DNA of 50,328 nt from Aestuariibacter sp. GS-14 (GCF_006494365.1 NZ_VHIP01000021.1:1-50328); one strand, 5' to 3'. Numbered from the stretch's first letter, positions 1 through 7,528 are shown. Translations and numbers: made by a program. Notes: generated from the sequence alone by a model not told the origin.

Positions 1-277
1 TAAACAGGCCTGGATCTTTAAAACGATCTTTAATTTATTCTTACAAAGCCTGCTTAAAAATTGTGCATGTGCACAGTGTTAGTGCTTATTCAAATTAATA
101 GGCTTGAAAATCAATAAACACCATTTAAATCATGTGGTTAAATCTTTCTCAATTTGATGTATTCAATAACACCTAACTACTTCCCTAATGACCAAAACCA
201 AAGTAAACTACGCACCAAGCTGAAAATAAGCTTATAAAACTGCATAAAAGCCGGATCGCGTCGCATTTTTAGTAATT

Positions 278-297
278 TGTGTCGGATATTTTTACAA
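278..297 (+). promoter_or_regulatory. Putative upstream activator sequence of cassette 1
   Basis: The 20-mer TGTGTCGGATATTTTTACAA matches the block at 1361-1380 at 17 of 20 positions. It lies 104 bp upstream of the -24 GG of the promoter at 380-396; the paralogous block lies 103 bp upstream of its own. Conservation of sequence and spacing in otherwise diverged DNA suggests an enhancer-type site for a sigma-54 activator. PEP-CTERM genes in exosortase bacteria are often controlled by the PrsK/PrsR two-component pair; assigning the site to PrsR is inference. Confidence 0.5.
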
Positions 298-379
298 ATA
301 AAGCAGCCTAAGCTGCGGTGTTTGGCATTAATGGTTTAGTTAGTGTTTTTAAATGTTGTTTTATAAGTAATTTTTATTT

Positions 380-396
380 TTGGCATAAACCTTGTA
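380..396 (+). promoter_or_regulatory. Putative sigma-54 (-24/-12) promoter, cassette 1
   Basis: TTGGCATAAACCTTGTA fits the sigma-54 pattern YTGGCACRNNNNTTGCW, with GG at 382-383 and a TTGT instead of TTGC -12 element. It places the transcript start near 406, about 48 nt before the ATG at 455. The second cassette has the same arrangement. Confidence 0.55.
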
Positions 397-454
397 TTAA
401 TACGGAAGTAGTGCACGAAATTTCGGTACTGAGCTTTTTTAGAGGACGGAAGCG

Positions 455-1075
455 ATGAAAAAATTTATTTTAGCGGGTCTCCTGGCGTTTTTTGCTTGTC
501 AGGCAAACGCAGGTTTCATTCAGGGTGTAACTGGCGAAGACATGGTAGGTGTTGAAGTTACTGCAACATTTGCTGATGGTGCTTCTGAAACAGCTACATG
601 GGCGGCCATTACTACCGGTGCTGGTGGTGCTTTCGGTATTTTACCTTGGGGTGTGTTACTGGACGGTGATTCGTTCGGTGAGTACGATCCATTAACCGAC
701 ACTCTGTACGGCGGTTTCTTAATGATGAACTTCTACGATTTCGACATGGTGTCGTTATCGTTCAGCGCACTGTCTGCAGGTTTTGTATTCGATACTGCAT
801 TCTTTGACGCTTCTGCTAACGGTTCTGGTTCTGGTCGTGAATTGGCGGCTTCTAACCCAGATGTGTTCGCAGTTTACTCAGACAACTACATGGATGAACT
901 GTACGGCACAATGACTCTGCTGAGTTCTTCTCAGGTAGTTCTGGCTTCTGGTGAGATGGGCGTGTTCTTAACTGACACAGACCAAATTTCTGAAGAAGTT
1001 CCAGCCCCAGCAGGCTTTGCAATGATTGCACTGGCTCTGATGGGTATGCGTTTAGCGCGTAAATCATCTAAGTAA
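455..1075 (+). CDS. PEP-CTERM-like secreted protein, copy 1
   Basis: A 206-aa precursor. The N-terminus is a classic signal peptide ending in QANA (residues about 1-19). The C-terminus has a short VPAPAG motif, a hydrophobic stretch and a basic tail (RLARKSSK), the tripartite layout of PEP-CTERM sorting signals that exosortases process. The body is acidic and Gly/Ala/Asp-rich with no catalytic motif I recognise; DGDSFGEYD and FDTAFxDASANGSG are shared with the paralogue at 1536. PEP-CTERM proteins are generally linked to exopolysaccharide and floc formation, and an EPS locus lies in this window, but no exosortase gene does. The start has an AGAGGACGGAAG ribosome site just upstream. The lasso-like peptide gene follows after 16 bases, so the two are probably co-transcribed. 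The role is unknown. Confidence 0.8.
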   Translation: MKKFILAGLLAFFACQANAGFIQGVTGEDMVGVEVTATFADGASETATWAAITTGAGGAFGILPWGVLLDGDSFGEYDPLTDTLYGGFLMMNFYDFDMVSLSFSALSAGFVFDTAFFDASANGSGSGRELAASNPDVFAVYSDNYMDELYGTMTLLSSSQVVLASGEMGVFLTDTDQISEEVPAPAGFAMIALALMGMRLARKSSK

Positions 1076-1091
1076 TATGGAGAATGTAACG

Positions 1092-1253
1092 ATGACTTCT
1101 ATTGAACAGCGTAATGCGCACGCTCAAAAGCGCGAATACTCGAAGCCTGCGTTACAAAAGGCAGGTAGCCTGGCAGAACTGACTCAAGGTTTTTCTGGAA
1201 GCGTTCCAGACGAACAGGGTGGTCACACCAAGCGCAATCCGTTCCAAGGCTAA
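1092..1253 (+). CDS. Lasso-type RiPP leader peptide protein, copy 1
   Basis: A 53-aa peptide. It carries the lasso leader motif Y-x2-P-x-L-x3-G-x5-T at Y16, P19, L21, G25 and T31. The predicted core starts at G33, right after the penultimate leader Thr, and runs to G53, with Asp and Glu at core positions 8 and 9, where the acceptor of a lasso macrolactam is expected. The core contains VPDEQGGHTKRNPFQG. GGAG lies 9 bases before the ATG. The gene follows the PEP-CTERM protein and is closed by a strong terminator. No RRE/PqqD (B1), peptidase (B2) or cyclase (C) gene is in this window, so maturation would have to happen in trans, or the leader may be used for something else. The leader family call is firm; a true lasso product is inference. 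Confidence 0.75.
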   Translation: MTSIEQRNAHAQKREYSKPALQKAGSLAELTQGFSGSVPDEQGGHTKRNPFQG

Positions 1254-1279
1254 TCGTTAAAAGCCTATTTCATCGCAGA

Positions 1280-1312
1280 AACCCGGGTAGAGATACCCGG
1301 GTTTTTCTTTTT
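1280..1312 (+). terminator. Rho-independent terminator after lasso-like peptide 1
   Basis: Stem AACCCGGGTA (1280-1289), loop GAGA, stem TACCCGGGTT (1294-1303), followed by a T-rich run. A perfect 10-bp stem. Confidence 0.9.
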
Positions 1313-1360
1313 GCGCTGCAAAATAGTAAAAATAGTAAATCATTGATAACACGGTGTTTG

Positions 1361-1380
1361 TGTGTCGGTTTATTTTACAA
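1361..1380 (+). promoter_or_regulatory. Putative upstream activator sequence of cassette 2
   Basis: TGTGTCGGTTTATTTTACAA, 17 of 20 identical to 278-297, and 103 bp upstream of the -24 GG of the second sigma-54-like promoter. See the first block for interpretation. Confidence 0.5.
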
Positions 1381-1461
1381 TCTGAAAACTTCTGATCAGC
1401 ATTGATCCAAAGCGATCAAATTTTTATTAATAAAAACAAGTAACTAAAATAACTACTAGGA

Positions 1462-1478
1462 TAGGTATAATCTTTGCA
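1462..1478 (+). promoter_or_regulatory. Putative sigma-54 (-24/-12) promoter, cassette 2
   Basis: TAGGTATAATCTTTGCA has GG at 1464-1465 and a full TTGC at 1474-1477 with the correct 10-base gap between GG and GC. The -24 half is weaker (AGGTAT for TGGCAC). Transcription would start about 48 nt before the ATG at 1536, as in cassette 1. GGAAGTAG occurs just downstream of both promoters. Confidence 0.55.
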
Positions 1479-1535
1479 TTGCTATAAGTGGAAGTAGCAG
1501 TACTCTTTTTCACTTTCATTTTAAGGACGTCTAAA

Positions 1536-2144
1536 ATGAGAAAATATATTATCGCAATGACTATGGCTCTGTTTGCCTCTTTCCAGGCTAATGCGTCATA
1601 TGTTCAGGGTGTTACCGGTGCAGATATGGTTGGCATTTCTGTTACTGTTGAATTTGCTAATGGATCGAGCGAGTCTGCTATTTGGCAAGCAATATCAGCC
1701 ACCGCTGGCGGTGCGTTTGGTGCTTCTGATTGGGCTTTGATTCTCGACGGTGATTCATTTGGTGAGTACGACTCGGTATCAAACACCTATTATGGTTTGT
1801 TCAATTTCTTCAACGGTCCGTTTGACGTTGTTGGTATCACACTTGATATTCTGAGCGAAGGCTTTGTATTTGACACCGCTTTCGGTGATGCTTCTGCAAA
1901 TGGCTCAGGTGCTGGTCGTGAATTCGTAAGTTCTGATCCTCAGGCAACAGTAAGTTACGGCAGTCTGGTTGAAGACGAGCTGTACGGTACGCTGGATATT
2001 TCTGCATTTGTTGCTGCTGGTACTGGTTTAGCATTCATGACAGATACCGACGCAATGGCACAGGGTGAAGTACCTGCTCCTGCTGGCTTATTGTTGGTAG
2101 CGTTTGGTTTGTTAGCACTGCGTGCTACTCGTCGCGCTAAGTAA
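1536..2144 (+). CDS. PEP-CTERM-like secreted protein, copy 2
   Basis: A 202-aa paralogue of the protein at 455. I chose the ATG at 1536 (MRKYIIAMTMALFASFQANA) because TTAAGGACGTC lies just before it and a normal signal peptide follows; upstream starts would add a non-signal extension. Shared blocks are VQGVTGADMVGI, LDGDSFGEYD, GFVFDTAFGDASANGSGAGRE and DELYGT. The C-terminus is VPAPAG, a hydrophobic run and LRATRRAK, again a PEP-CTERM-like sorting signal. The body has no recognised domain. It sits in the same cassette order as copy 1, followed after 13 bases by a lasso-like peptide gene, so the pair arose by duplication of a two-gene unit together with its promoter. Confidence 0.8.
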   Translation: MRKYIIAMTMALFASFQANASYVQGVTGADMVGISVTVEFANGSSESAIWQAISATAGGAFGASDWALILDGDSFGEYDSVSNTYYGLFNFFNGPFDVVGITLDILSEGFVFDTAFGDASANGSGAGREFVSSDPQATVSYGSLVEDELYGTLDISAFVAAGTGLAFMTDTDAMAQGEVPAPAGLLLVAFGLLALRATRRAK

Positions 2145-2157
2145 GGGAGTAACTATA

Positions 2158-2319
2158 ATGACATCACAACAGGTAGTTGTTACGGAACAAAATAAAAAGG
2201 TTTATGCACAGCCTAAGCTTGATAAAGCGGGTAGTCTGGCTGAGTTAACGCAGGGTTTCTCTGGTAGCGTACCAGACGAGCAGGGCGGTCACACTAAGCG
2301 TAATCCTTTCCAAGGGTAA
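2158..2319 (+). CDS. Lasso-type RiPP leader peptide protein, copy 2
   Basis: A 53-aa peptide starting at ATG 2158, with GGGAG 8 bases upstream. Leader residues Y16, P19, L21, G25 and T31 keep the exact lasso spacing. From KAGSLAELTQG to the C-terminus it is identical to copy 1, while the first ~20 residues have diverged to MTSQQVVVTEQNKKVYAQ. Conservation of the putative core and recognition motif with drift elsewhere is the expected pattern for a selected peptide product. Like copy 1 it follows a PEP-CTERM-like gene and ends in its own terminator. No maturation enzymes lie nearby. Confidence 0.75.
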   Translation: MTSQQVVVTEQNKKVYAQPKLDKAGSLAELTQGFSGSVPDEQGGHTKRNPFQG

Positions 2320-2341
2320 AAGCTTATTAGCTTCTACTTCT

Positions 2342-2367
2342 AAAAGCCCGGTTTTCCGGGCTTTTTT
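2342..2367 (+). terminator. Rho-independent terminator after lasso-like peptide 2
   Basis: Stem AAAAGCCCGG (2342-2351), TTTT loop, stem CCGGGCTTTT (2356-2365), then more T residues. Confidence 0.9.
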
Positions 2368-2620
2368 ATAACTTCAAACCTCAAACCCCAAAAAAGCATT
2401 AGCTTGCTAAGCATGAGCACGTAATACAAAACCAATGTGCTTACTTTCTTCAGTCACCGCTATTAACAATCAAAACTTCATTGCGACTCAGAATACAAAA
2501 AATTTCATTCGCAGGGCCTTCATAGTTACCGTGAATACTTTAGAATCGATAACTGCTAATACCAGCACACACAATGGTAAGGCATTGTAATTACTAAGGC
2601 TAAAACGTAAAAGAATAACA
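2368..2620. other. Intergenic region before the amino-acid permease
   Basis: AT-rich spacer of about 250 bases between the terminator of cassette 2 and the permease. I see no small ORF, palindrome or promoter that stands out. Confidence 0.5.
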
Positions 2621-3790
2621 ATGAACAACCAGTTAGTAAGAAGCACTCACTTGGGCGGTGCGGTAATAATTGGCCTGGGATCGATATTGGGAACCGGCGC
2701 TTACGTAAGCGTGGGATTAAGTGCCTCAATTGCGGGTAATTGGCTGGTATGGGCGGTGGCAATTGCCGCTATCACAGCACTGTGCAATGGCTTGTCTTCA
2801 GCGCAGCTTGCTTCGGCCCACCCTGTTAGCGGTGGTACTTACGAATACGGATACCGGTTTCTTAATCCGCTAAGCGGCAAAATTGCCGGCGGGTTGTTTG
2901 TAGTAGCAAAAAGTGCTTCGGCCGCTACGGCTGCTTTGGCTGTAGCACAATACCTTAACAGTTATTTGGGCATGTCAGCTGCGGTGGTAAAAGTAATCGC
3001 ACTGATGCTGCTGCTTTTGTTCACCCTGTTTGTGTTGTCGGGTGTGCGCCGCACTAACTGGCTTAATGTAATACTGGTAGCCATTAGCCTTACCGGGCTA
3101 TTTGTATTTATTGGCATTGCTTTCTCCATGCCAGTAAGTCACCACGAATGGACCGACAATCAATCGGGCGGCTTGTCGGTTTTCCATGCAGCTGCACTGA
3201 TGTTTGTGGCATTTACTGGCTATGGCCGCATTGCCACCATGGGAGAGGAAATTGTAGATCCTCGCAGGAACATTCCGCGTGCGGTATGGCTTACACTCAC
3301 TTTGGTAAGCGCGTTGTACATAGTAATAGGTATGGCAATTTTGCATGTTTATAACGCCCCGGTATTTAATCAGGCTACGTTTAAAATTAGCGATTTGGTT
3401 GCTGATGCTAGCTGGGCTTGGGTAATCGTAACAGGCGGCGTAGTGGCTATGTGTGGCGTGGTGCTAAACTTAGTGCTGGGCGTGTCTCGCGTGATACTGG
3501 CGATGGGGCGCAGAGGTGATTTACCCAAAGGGCTGGCAAAGCTGGATGCCAGCAGCAAATCTGCGCCTGCTGCAACATGGCTAACCTTTAGCATGATGGC
3601 CGTGATTGCTTTGCTAACCGAAATAGAAGGCGCCTGGACCCTGAGTGCGTTTACCGTATTGGTGTATTACGGCATTACCAACCTGGCTGCTCTGCGCGTT
3701 AGTAAGCACGATCGTTTTATTCCCCGCTGGGTATCGGTGGCTGGGTTTTTTAGCTGTGTGGGCTTGGTTGTATTGGCCGCTTTAGCATAA
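2621..3790 (+). CDS. APC-family amino-acid permease
   Basis: A 389-aa integral membrane protein of the amino acid-polyamine-organocation superfamily. The N-terminal GLGSILGTGAYVSVG matches the unwound first helix of APC transporters, where substrate amine and carboxylate are held. About eleven hydrophobic segments follow, with the family's GEEIVDPRRNIPRA motif in the middle (about residues 208-221). It is somewhat shorter than the usual 430-480 residues, lacking the last helix or two, so it may be a short subtype. The gene stands alone: a terminator lies upstream and a REP array downstream. The substrate cannot be told from sequence. The ribosome site before the ATG is weak. Confidence 0.8.
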   Translation: MNNQLVRSTHLGGAVIIGLGSILGTGAYVSVGLSASIAGNWLVWAVAIAAITALCNGLSSAQLASAHPVSGGTYEYGYRFLNPLSGKIAGGLFVVAKSASAATAALAVAQYLNSYLGMSAAVVKVIALMLLLLFTLFVLSGVRRTNWLNVILVAISLTGLFVFIGIAFSMPVSHHEWTDNQSGGLSVFHAAALMFVAFTGYGRIATMGEEIVDPRRNIPRAVWLTLTLVSALYIVIGMAILHVYNAPVFNQATFKISDLVADASWAWVIVTGGVVAMCGVVLNLVLGVSRVILAMGRRGDLPKGLAKLDASSKSAPAATWLTFSMMAVIALLTEIEGAWTLSAFTVLVYYGITNLAALRVSKHDRFIPRWVSVAGFFSCVGLVVLAALA

Positions 3791-3829
3791 CCGTTATCAT
3801 TGTGTAAAAGTGCGCAGGCTTACAATTGA

Positions 3830-4553
3830 CATCCCGGGCACCATTAGGCTTGACCCGGGGCCTATTTAAACAGTGTGGGATGTGTATACAAGATCCCATG
3901 TCATCCCGGGCTTGACCCGGGGCCTACTCAAACAGGCCGGGATCTTAATTACCGTCACCCCGGGCTTGACCCGGGGTCTACTCAAACAGGCCGGGATCTT
4001 AATTACCGTCATCCCGGGCTCGACCCGGGGCCTACTTAAACAGTGTGGGATGTGTATACAAGATCCCCTGTCATCCCGGGCTTGACCCGGGACCTACTCA
4101 AACAGGCCGGGATCTTAATTACTGTCACCCCGGGCTTGACCCGGGGCCTAATTAAACAGTGTGCCGATGCTAAACAAGATCCCCGCCTTCGCGGGGATGA
4201 CGGATGAGGGGGGGGGAATGAAGGATGAGGGCGGGGAATACTTCCCATTACCGTCACCCCGGGCTCGACCCGGGGCCTACTTAAACAGTGTGCCGATGCT
4301 AAACAAGATCCCCGCCTTCGCGGGGATGACTGAAAGAACGCGGGGATGACGGATGAGGGCGGGGAAGACTTCCCATTACCGTCATCCCGGGCTTGACCCG
4401 GGGCCTACTCAAACAGTGTGCCGATGCTAAACAAGATCCCCGCCTTCGCGGGGATGACGGGAAGAACGCGGGGATGACGGATGAGGACGGGGAATACTTC
4501 CCATTACCGTCACCCCGGGCTCGACTCGGGGCCTACTCAAACAGGCCGCGATA
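3830..4553. repeat. REP-like palindromic array 1
   Basis: A long array of alternating palindromes. One unit pairs CCCGGG with CCCGGG around CTTGAC (ATCCCGGGCTTGACCCGGGG); the other pairs CCCCGC with GCGGGG (GATCCCCGCCTTCGCGGGGA). They are joined by CTACTCAAACAG and ATCTTAATTACCGTCA spacers. From about 4160 a higher-order unit of about 120 bp, including GAACGCGGGGATGACGGATG and GGGGAATACTTCCCATTACC, is repeated three times. Short ORFs across it are not genes. Confidence 0.9.
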
Positions 4554-4667
4554 TCAAATAGTCAGTCATAAATTACTTATTACAATCCATACCTAATAAT
4601 AGCCACTTATAACCTACGCACGAACAAAATATGTACACTGGACTCATCAACTAGAAGGATGTGTTGA

Positions 4668-4820
4668 ATGAACAAGCAAGACGACAGACAAGCTAAATTA
4701 GCCTACCACGCCCCCCAACTGCAGCGTGCAGGCAGCTTGCAAGAATTAACGCAAGGTTTTTCCGGCAGTGTTCCCGACGAACATGGCGGCCATACCAAGC
4801 GAAACCCTTTCCAAGGTTAG
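4668..4820 (+). CDS. Lasso-type RiPP leader peptide protein, copy 3
   Basis: A 50-aa peptide starting at ATG 4668 with AGAAGGA 8 bases upstream. Leader residues are Y13, P16, L18, G22 and T28 at lasso spacing. The predicted core G30-G50 is identical to the other two copies except His for Gln in DEHGG; Asp and Glu again fall at core positions 8 and 9. It has no PEP-CTERM partner and lies behind a REP array, so it may be a copy that lost its partner or the ancestral stand-alone form. The HprK-like kinase gene follows after a terminator. Lasso clusters of the paeninodin type pair a precursor with such a kinase, but there the phosphorylated residue is a C-terminal Ser; here the C-terminus is Gly. 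Confidence 0.75.
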   Translation: MNKQDDRQAKLAYHAPQLQRAGSLQELTQGFSGSVPDEHGGHTKRNPFQG

Positions 4821-4850
4821 TGTGTGAAACAAAGTGTGTGTTCTCTAGTT

Positions 4851-4877
4851 TGCCCCGTTTTTACGGGGCATTTTTTT
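4851..4877 (+). terminator. Rho-independent terminator after lasso-like peptide 3
   Basis: Stem TGCCCCGT (4851-4858), TTTT loop, stem ACGGGGCA (4863-4870), then seven T. It separates the peptide from the kinase gene unless read-through occurs. Confidence 0.9.
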
Positions 4878-4962
4878 ATCCCGCAGTTTATACAACCCCT
4901 TTACACAACTCTTTAAACCCCGCATTCTTACACCACAGGTATGGCAGTAAGCGGATTAAGGA

Positions 4963-5955
4963 ATGTCAGTTAATACTCAACAGGAACTCGCAACATTAAG
5001 CAGCGCCCCATTACACGGTGTTACGCTGAACTGCTCCCCTGATCCCACTACAGCAGACACGCCTTACACATTGCAGGTAGCGTTCAACAACATCAGCCCG
5101 TTAAGCAATCCCGAACGCGTATGGCAACTTACCGACAAAGGTGAGCGGTACGAGTCGAATATTACGCTGGATCGCCAGCAGCACTGTTACCAGTTACACA
5201 TAAACTGTGAAGGGCAGGGCAGTTTTCAGCTTCAGCATAACCAACTGGATATCGATTGGCAGGCAAATGGCACAGGCCCCTCGCATTATTTGCAAACGTT
5301 AGGTATGTCGCTATTTTTGGAGTTACAAGGCAAGCTGTGCCTGCATGCGAATACCCTGGTTAAACATGATCAGGCGCATTTATTTTTAGCGCCAAGCCGC
5401 ACAGGTAAATCTACTCTAACCACGTTGCTTACTACATTAGGGTACTCACTCACCACCGACGACATGGCAGCGCTATACCACTTAAATAGCAGCTATCAGG
5501 TTTACCCCAGCTGGCCAAAGGTACGTTTGTGGCCCGATAGCGCCGAACTGTTAGAAAAACACTTAACGACGCAACAAGTGCAACAAAAAAAAGTGCACGA
5601 ACGCTTCGCCAAAAAAGAAATTACCTTTACGCAGCAAAACAATCAGCAAGGCGGCCATATGCCCACACCGGTAAAGGCCATGTATTACCTGAACAGGGTA
5701 GATGCACCGGCTAACACCAGTGAGCCTTTAACAATCACACCTATCAACCCCAGTGCTGCACTAATTATACTGATACAAAACAGCATGCTGGGCGATGCTT
5801 ATCGTGGGTTGGGCATAGAAAAGCAACGCATTATGGCACTCGCTGCCTTGTTGCAGCGCGTTCCTTTTTATCGGGTAACCTATCCAAGCGGATTACACCA
5901 GTTACCTGATATTGCCAGCATTCTGGATAAACTCATTCAATCGAAAACACAATAA
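4963..5955 (+). CDS. HprK-like (HPr kinase-related) protein
   Basis: A 330-aa soluble protein. Residues about 125-170 hold the HPr kinase core: the LCLHAN block with its conserved His, a P-loop at 143-150 (APSRTGKS, first Gly replaced by Ala) and TTDDMA at about 164-169, matching the DD of the HprK second motif. The N-terminal ~110 residues are a separate domain I do not recognise. HprK-related kinases without a sugar phosphotransferase system are frequent accessory enzymes in lasso-peptide and exosortase-linked loci, where they phosphorylate or bind other targets. Its place next to a lasso-type precursor supports that. It is not a true HPr kinase/phosphorylase: the HPr-binding signature is absent. 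The target is unknown. Confidence 0.7.
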   Translation: MSVNTQQELATLSSAPLHGVTLNCSPDPTTADTPYTLQVAFNNISPLSNPERVWQLTDKGERYESNITLDRQQHCYQLHINCEGQGSFQLQHNQLDIDWQANGTGPSHYLQTLGMSLFLELQGKLCLHANTLVKHDQAHLFLAPSRTGKSTLTTLLTTLGYSLTTDDMAALYHLNSSYQVYPSWPKVRLWPDSAELLEKHLTTQQVQQKKVHERFAKKEITFTQQNNQQGGHMPTPVKAMYYLNRVDAPANTSEPLTITPINPSAALIILIQNSMLGDAYRGLGIEKQRIMALAALLQRVPFYRVTYPSGLHQLPDIASILDKLIQSKTQ

Positions 5956-6109
5956 ATTGTCGGGCCAGCAAGGAATACACTGCACAAGAGTGTGAATACG
6001 AACGCAAATCAATAAAACATCGTATTTGCAGGCAGCTATGTCGCAAAAAGTGGACTTATACAAAAGTTTAATTAAACTGCCCCCAATATACACAGCCTCA
6101 AGTGGTGTA

Positions 6110-6127
6110 CTCCCGGTTTAACGGGAG
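6110..6127 (+). terminator. Hairpin between kinase and HD-GYP genes
   Basis: CTCCCG (6110-6115), GTTTAA loop, CGGGAG (6122-6127), followed by a moderately T-rich tract. It may end kinase transcription or fold in the leader of the HD-GYP mRNA. Confidence 0.4.
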
Positions 6128-6174
6128 CCTAAGCAATATCTTCTTCATTTTCTTCAATGTGGTTTTAACTCATC

Positions 6175-7395
6175 ATGAATAAAAGTCGCTACCAAAAACT
6201 AGTTGCTATTTATCTGGTTATCGGTTTGCTTTGGATTATTGGCAGTGACTGGCTACTAGCTCAGTTTATTGGCGATTTTTCAGATTCCTATGCAATATCA
6301 GCAGCCAAAGGCATGGCCTTTGTAATACTAATGTCGGGTATGTTATACGTGCTGTTAATGCGTTTAAACAAAGCAGAAAGCAAAGTTGCCACCACTATTA
6401 CGCACAGTACAGAACAACTGGTGCTGAATAAAATTCCGACGTTTTTCCAGAATATTCCCATGCTTACCTATGCCCTGGATTGGGATGGCAAAACCCTTCG
6501 TACACTCTGGGTAAGCGAAAACCTACAGGAAATCCTGGGTTACTCTAACGAAGAAGCCTTGCAACCTGGTTGGTGGGAAAAATGCGTACACCCCGACGAC
6601 CGCCTGCGCGCCCTGGAAGAGAGCAAAAGCATTCTGGCAAACGGTGGGGGCGATCACTACTACCGGGTTAAGCACGCAAACGGGCACTATGTGTACTTTC
6701 ACGACGAACTGCGCCGGGTAGAAAGCGTGTCGGCCAATTGCTTTGTAGGCATATGGCGCGATATCAGCACCGAAGAATCCGCGCTGGAACAAGTGCAGGA
6801 ATATTCTACCAAGCTGGAAAAAACCATTCTGGGTACCATAACAGCCATTGCACACATGGTAGAGCTGCGCGACCCCTATACCGCTGGGCATGAGTCGCGG
6901 GTAGGCGATTTGGCTGCCGCCATAGCGCTGGAAATGGGCTTAGACATGGATACCCAGTATGGCCTTCGCATAGCTGGGTTGTTACACGATATTGGTAAAA
7001 TAAGCGTGCCGGCAGAGTACCTCACCAAACCTACACGCCTCACCGATGCTGAATTTGAGATCATTAAATCTCACGCCTGTAACGGGTTCAGCATTCTTAA
7101 AAGTATCGACTTCCCCTGGCCGGTAGCCGAAGTAGCGTATCAGCATCACGAACGCCTGGATGGCACTGGTTACCCAAGGGGCTTAAAGGGCGACGAGATC
7201 CTGCTGGAAGCACGCATTATCGCGGTAGCGGATGTAATTGAATCTATGGCCACCAACCGCCCATACCGCCATGCGTTGGGTATTAAAAAAGCCTTGCAGG
7301 AAATCGAAAGCAATGCGGGAAGGTTATACGATACCGAAGTATGCAACGCCGCACTTACACTTTTCCGCCAGAAGAATTACCAGTTGGGTGATTAG
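6175..7395 (+). CDS. Membrane PAS / HD-GYP cyclic-di-GMP phosphodiesterase
   Basis: A 406-aa signalling protein. Two membrane segments (about residues 10-29 and 42-62) with little between them are followed by a PAS domain (about 85-200, with HPDDR and WRDIS) and an HD-GYP domain (about 210-400). The HD pair is at 271-272 (LLHDIGKI), and HHERLDGTGYP at 324-334 holds the GYP signature, so the catalytic residues for hydrolysis of cyclic di-GMP are present. PAS probably senses a small ligand or redox state. Cyclic di-GMP commonly governs exopolysaccharide output, which fits the EPS locus 1.5 kb downstream, though no direct link is shown. It appears monocistronic. Confidence 0.88.
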   Translation: MNKSRYQKLVAIYLVIGLLWIIGSDWLLAQFIGDFSDSYAISAAKGMAFVILMSGMLYVLLMRLNKAESKVATTITHSTEQLVLNKIPTFFQNIPMLTYALDWDGKTLRTLWVSENLQEILGYSNEEALQPGWWEKCVHPDDRLRALEESKSILANGGGDHYYRVKHANGHYVYFHDELRRVESVSANCFVGIWRDISTEESALEQVQEYSTKLEKTILGTITAIAHMVELRDPYTAGHESRVGDLAAAIALEMGLDMDTQYGLRIAGLLHDIGKISVPAEYLTKPTRLTDAEFEIIKSHACNGFSILKSIDFPWPVAEVAYQHHERLDGTGYPRGLKGDEILLEARIIAVADVIESMATNRPYRHALGIKKALQEIESNAGRLYDTEVCNAALTLFRQKNYQLGD

Positions 7396-7398
7396 TAG

Positions 7399-7419
7399 GA
7401 TTGTACAGTTTATACAATC
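7399..7419. promoter_or_regulatory. Palindrome after the HD-GYP gene
   Basis: GATTGTA (7399-7405), CAGTTTA, TACAATC (7413-7419): a perfect 7-bp inverted repeat just past the HD-GYP stop and 110 bp before the next gene. It is operator-like, and could equally be a weak stem-loop. Confidence 0.35.
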
Positions 7420-7528
7420 ATGTTCAGGAAGTATCAGAAGTTATATTGCAGGTTTATATCTCTATAATTTGAAGTATTGTTTGCCTAAATTTAAAGAATG
7501 TAGCATTTTGATGGGAAAAGGACTTTTT

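Larger units (their letters stand above)
1..454. other. AT-rich upstream region of first PEP-CTERM cassette
   Basis: No convincing gene is visible here. The first ~20 bases resemble the tail of the dispersed REP-like family (AAACAGGCCtGGATCTT). The rest is AT-rich and holds the regulatory elements of the cassette: an upstream block at 278-297 and a sigma-54-like promoter at 380-396, both listed separately. Confidence 0.6.

Noticed and set aside
3830-4553. Regularly spaced repeats that could be taken for a CRISPR array
   Set aside because: Units are composite palindromes of unequal length, the spacers are also repeated, and there are no cas genes. REP-like arrays explain them.
3873-4596. Several short open frames in array 1 (and similar ones in other arrays)
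   Set aside because: They translate the repeats themselves (PGLTRGLLKQ-type strings), have no ribosome sites and occur wherever the repeat does.
4540-4667. Sigma-54 promoter and upstream block before lasso-like peptide 3
   Set aside because: No GG-N10-GC pair and no TGTGTCGG block found here, so this copy is probably controlled differently.
6000-6130. Possible cyclic-di-GMP riboswitch ahead of the HD-GYP gene
   Set aside because: There is a CTCCCG/CGGGAG stem, but the conserved GEMM core sequence and tetraloop/receptor are not visible.
6523-6891. 122-codon minus-strand frame within the HD-GYP gene
   Set aside because: Shadow of the coding strand, no recognisable family.
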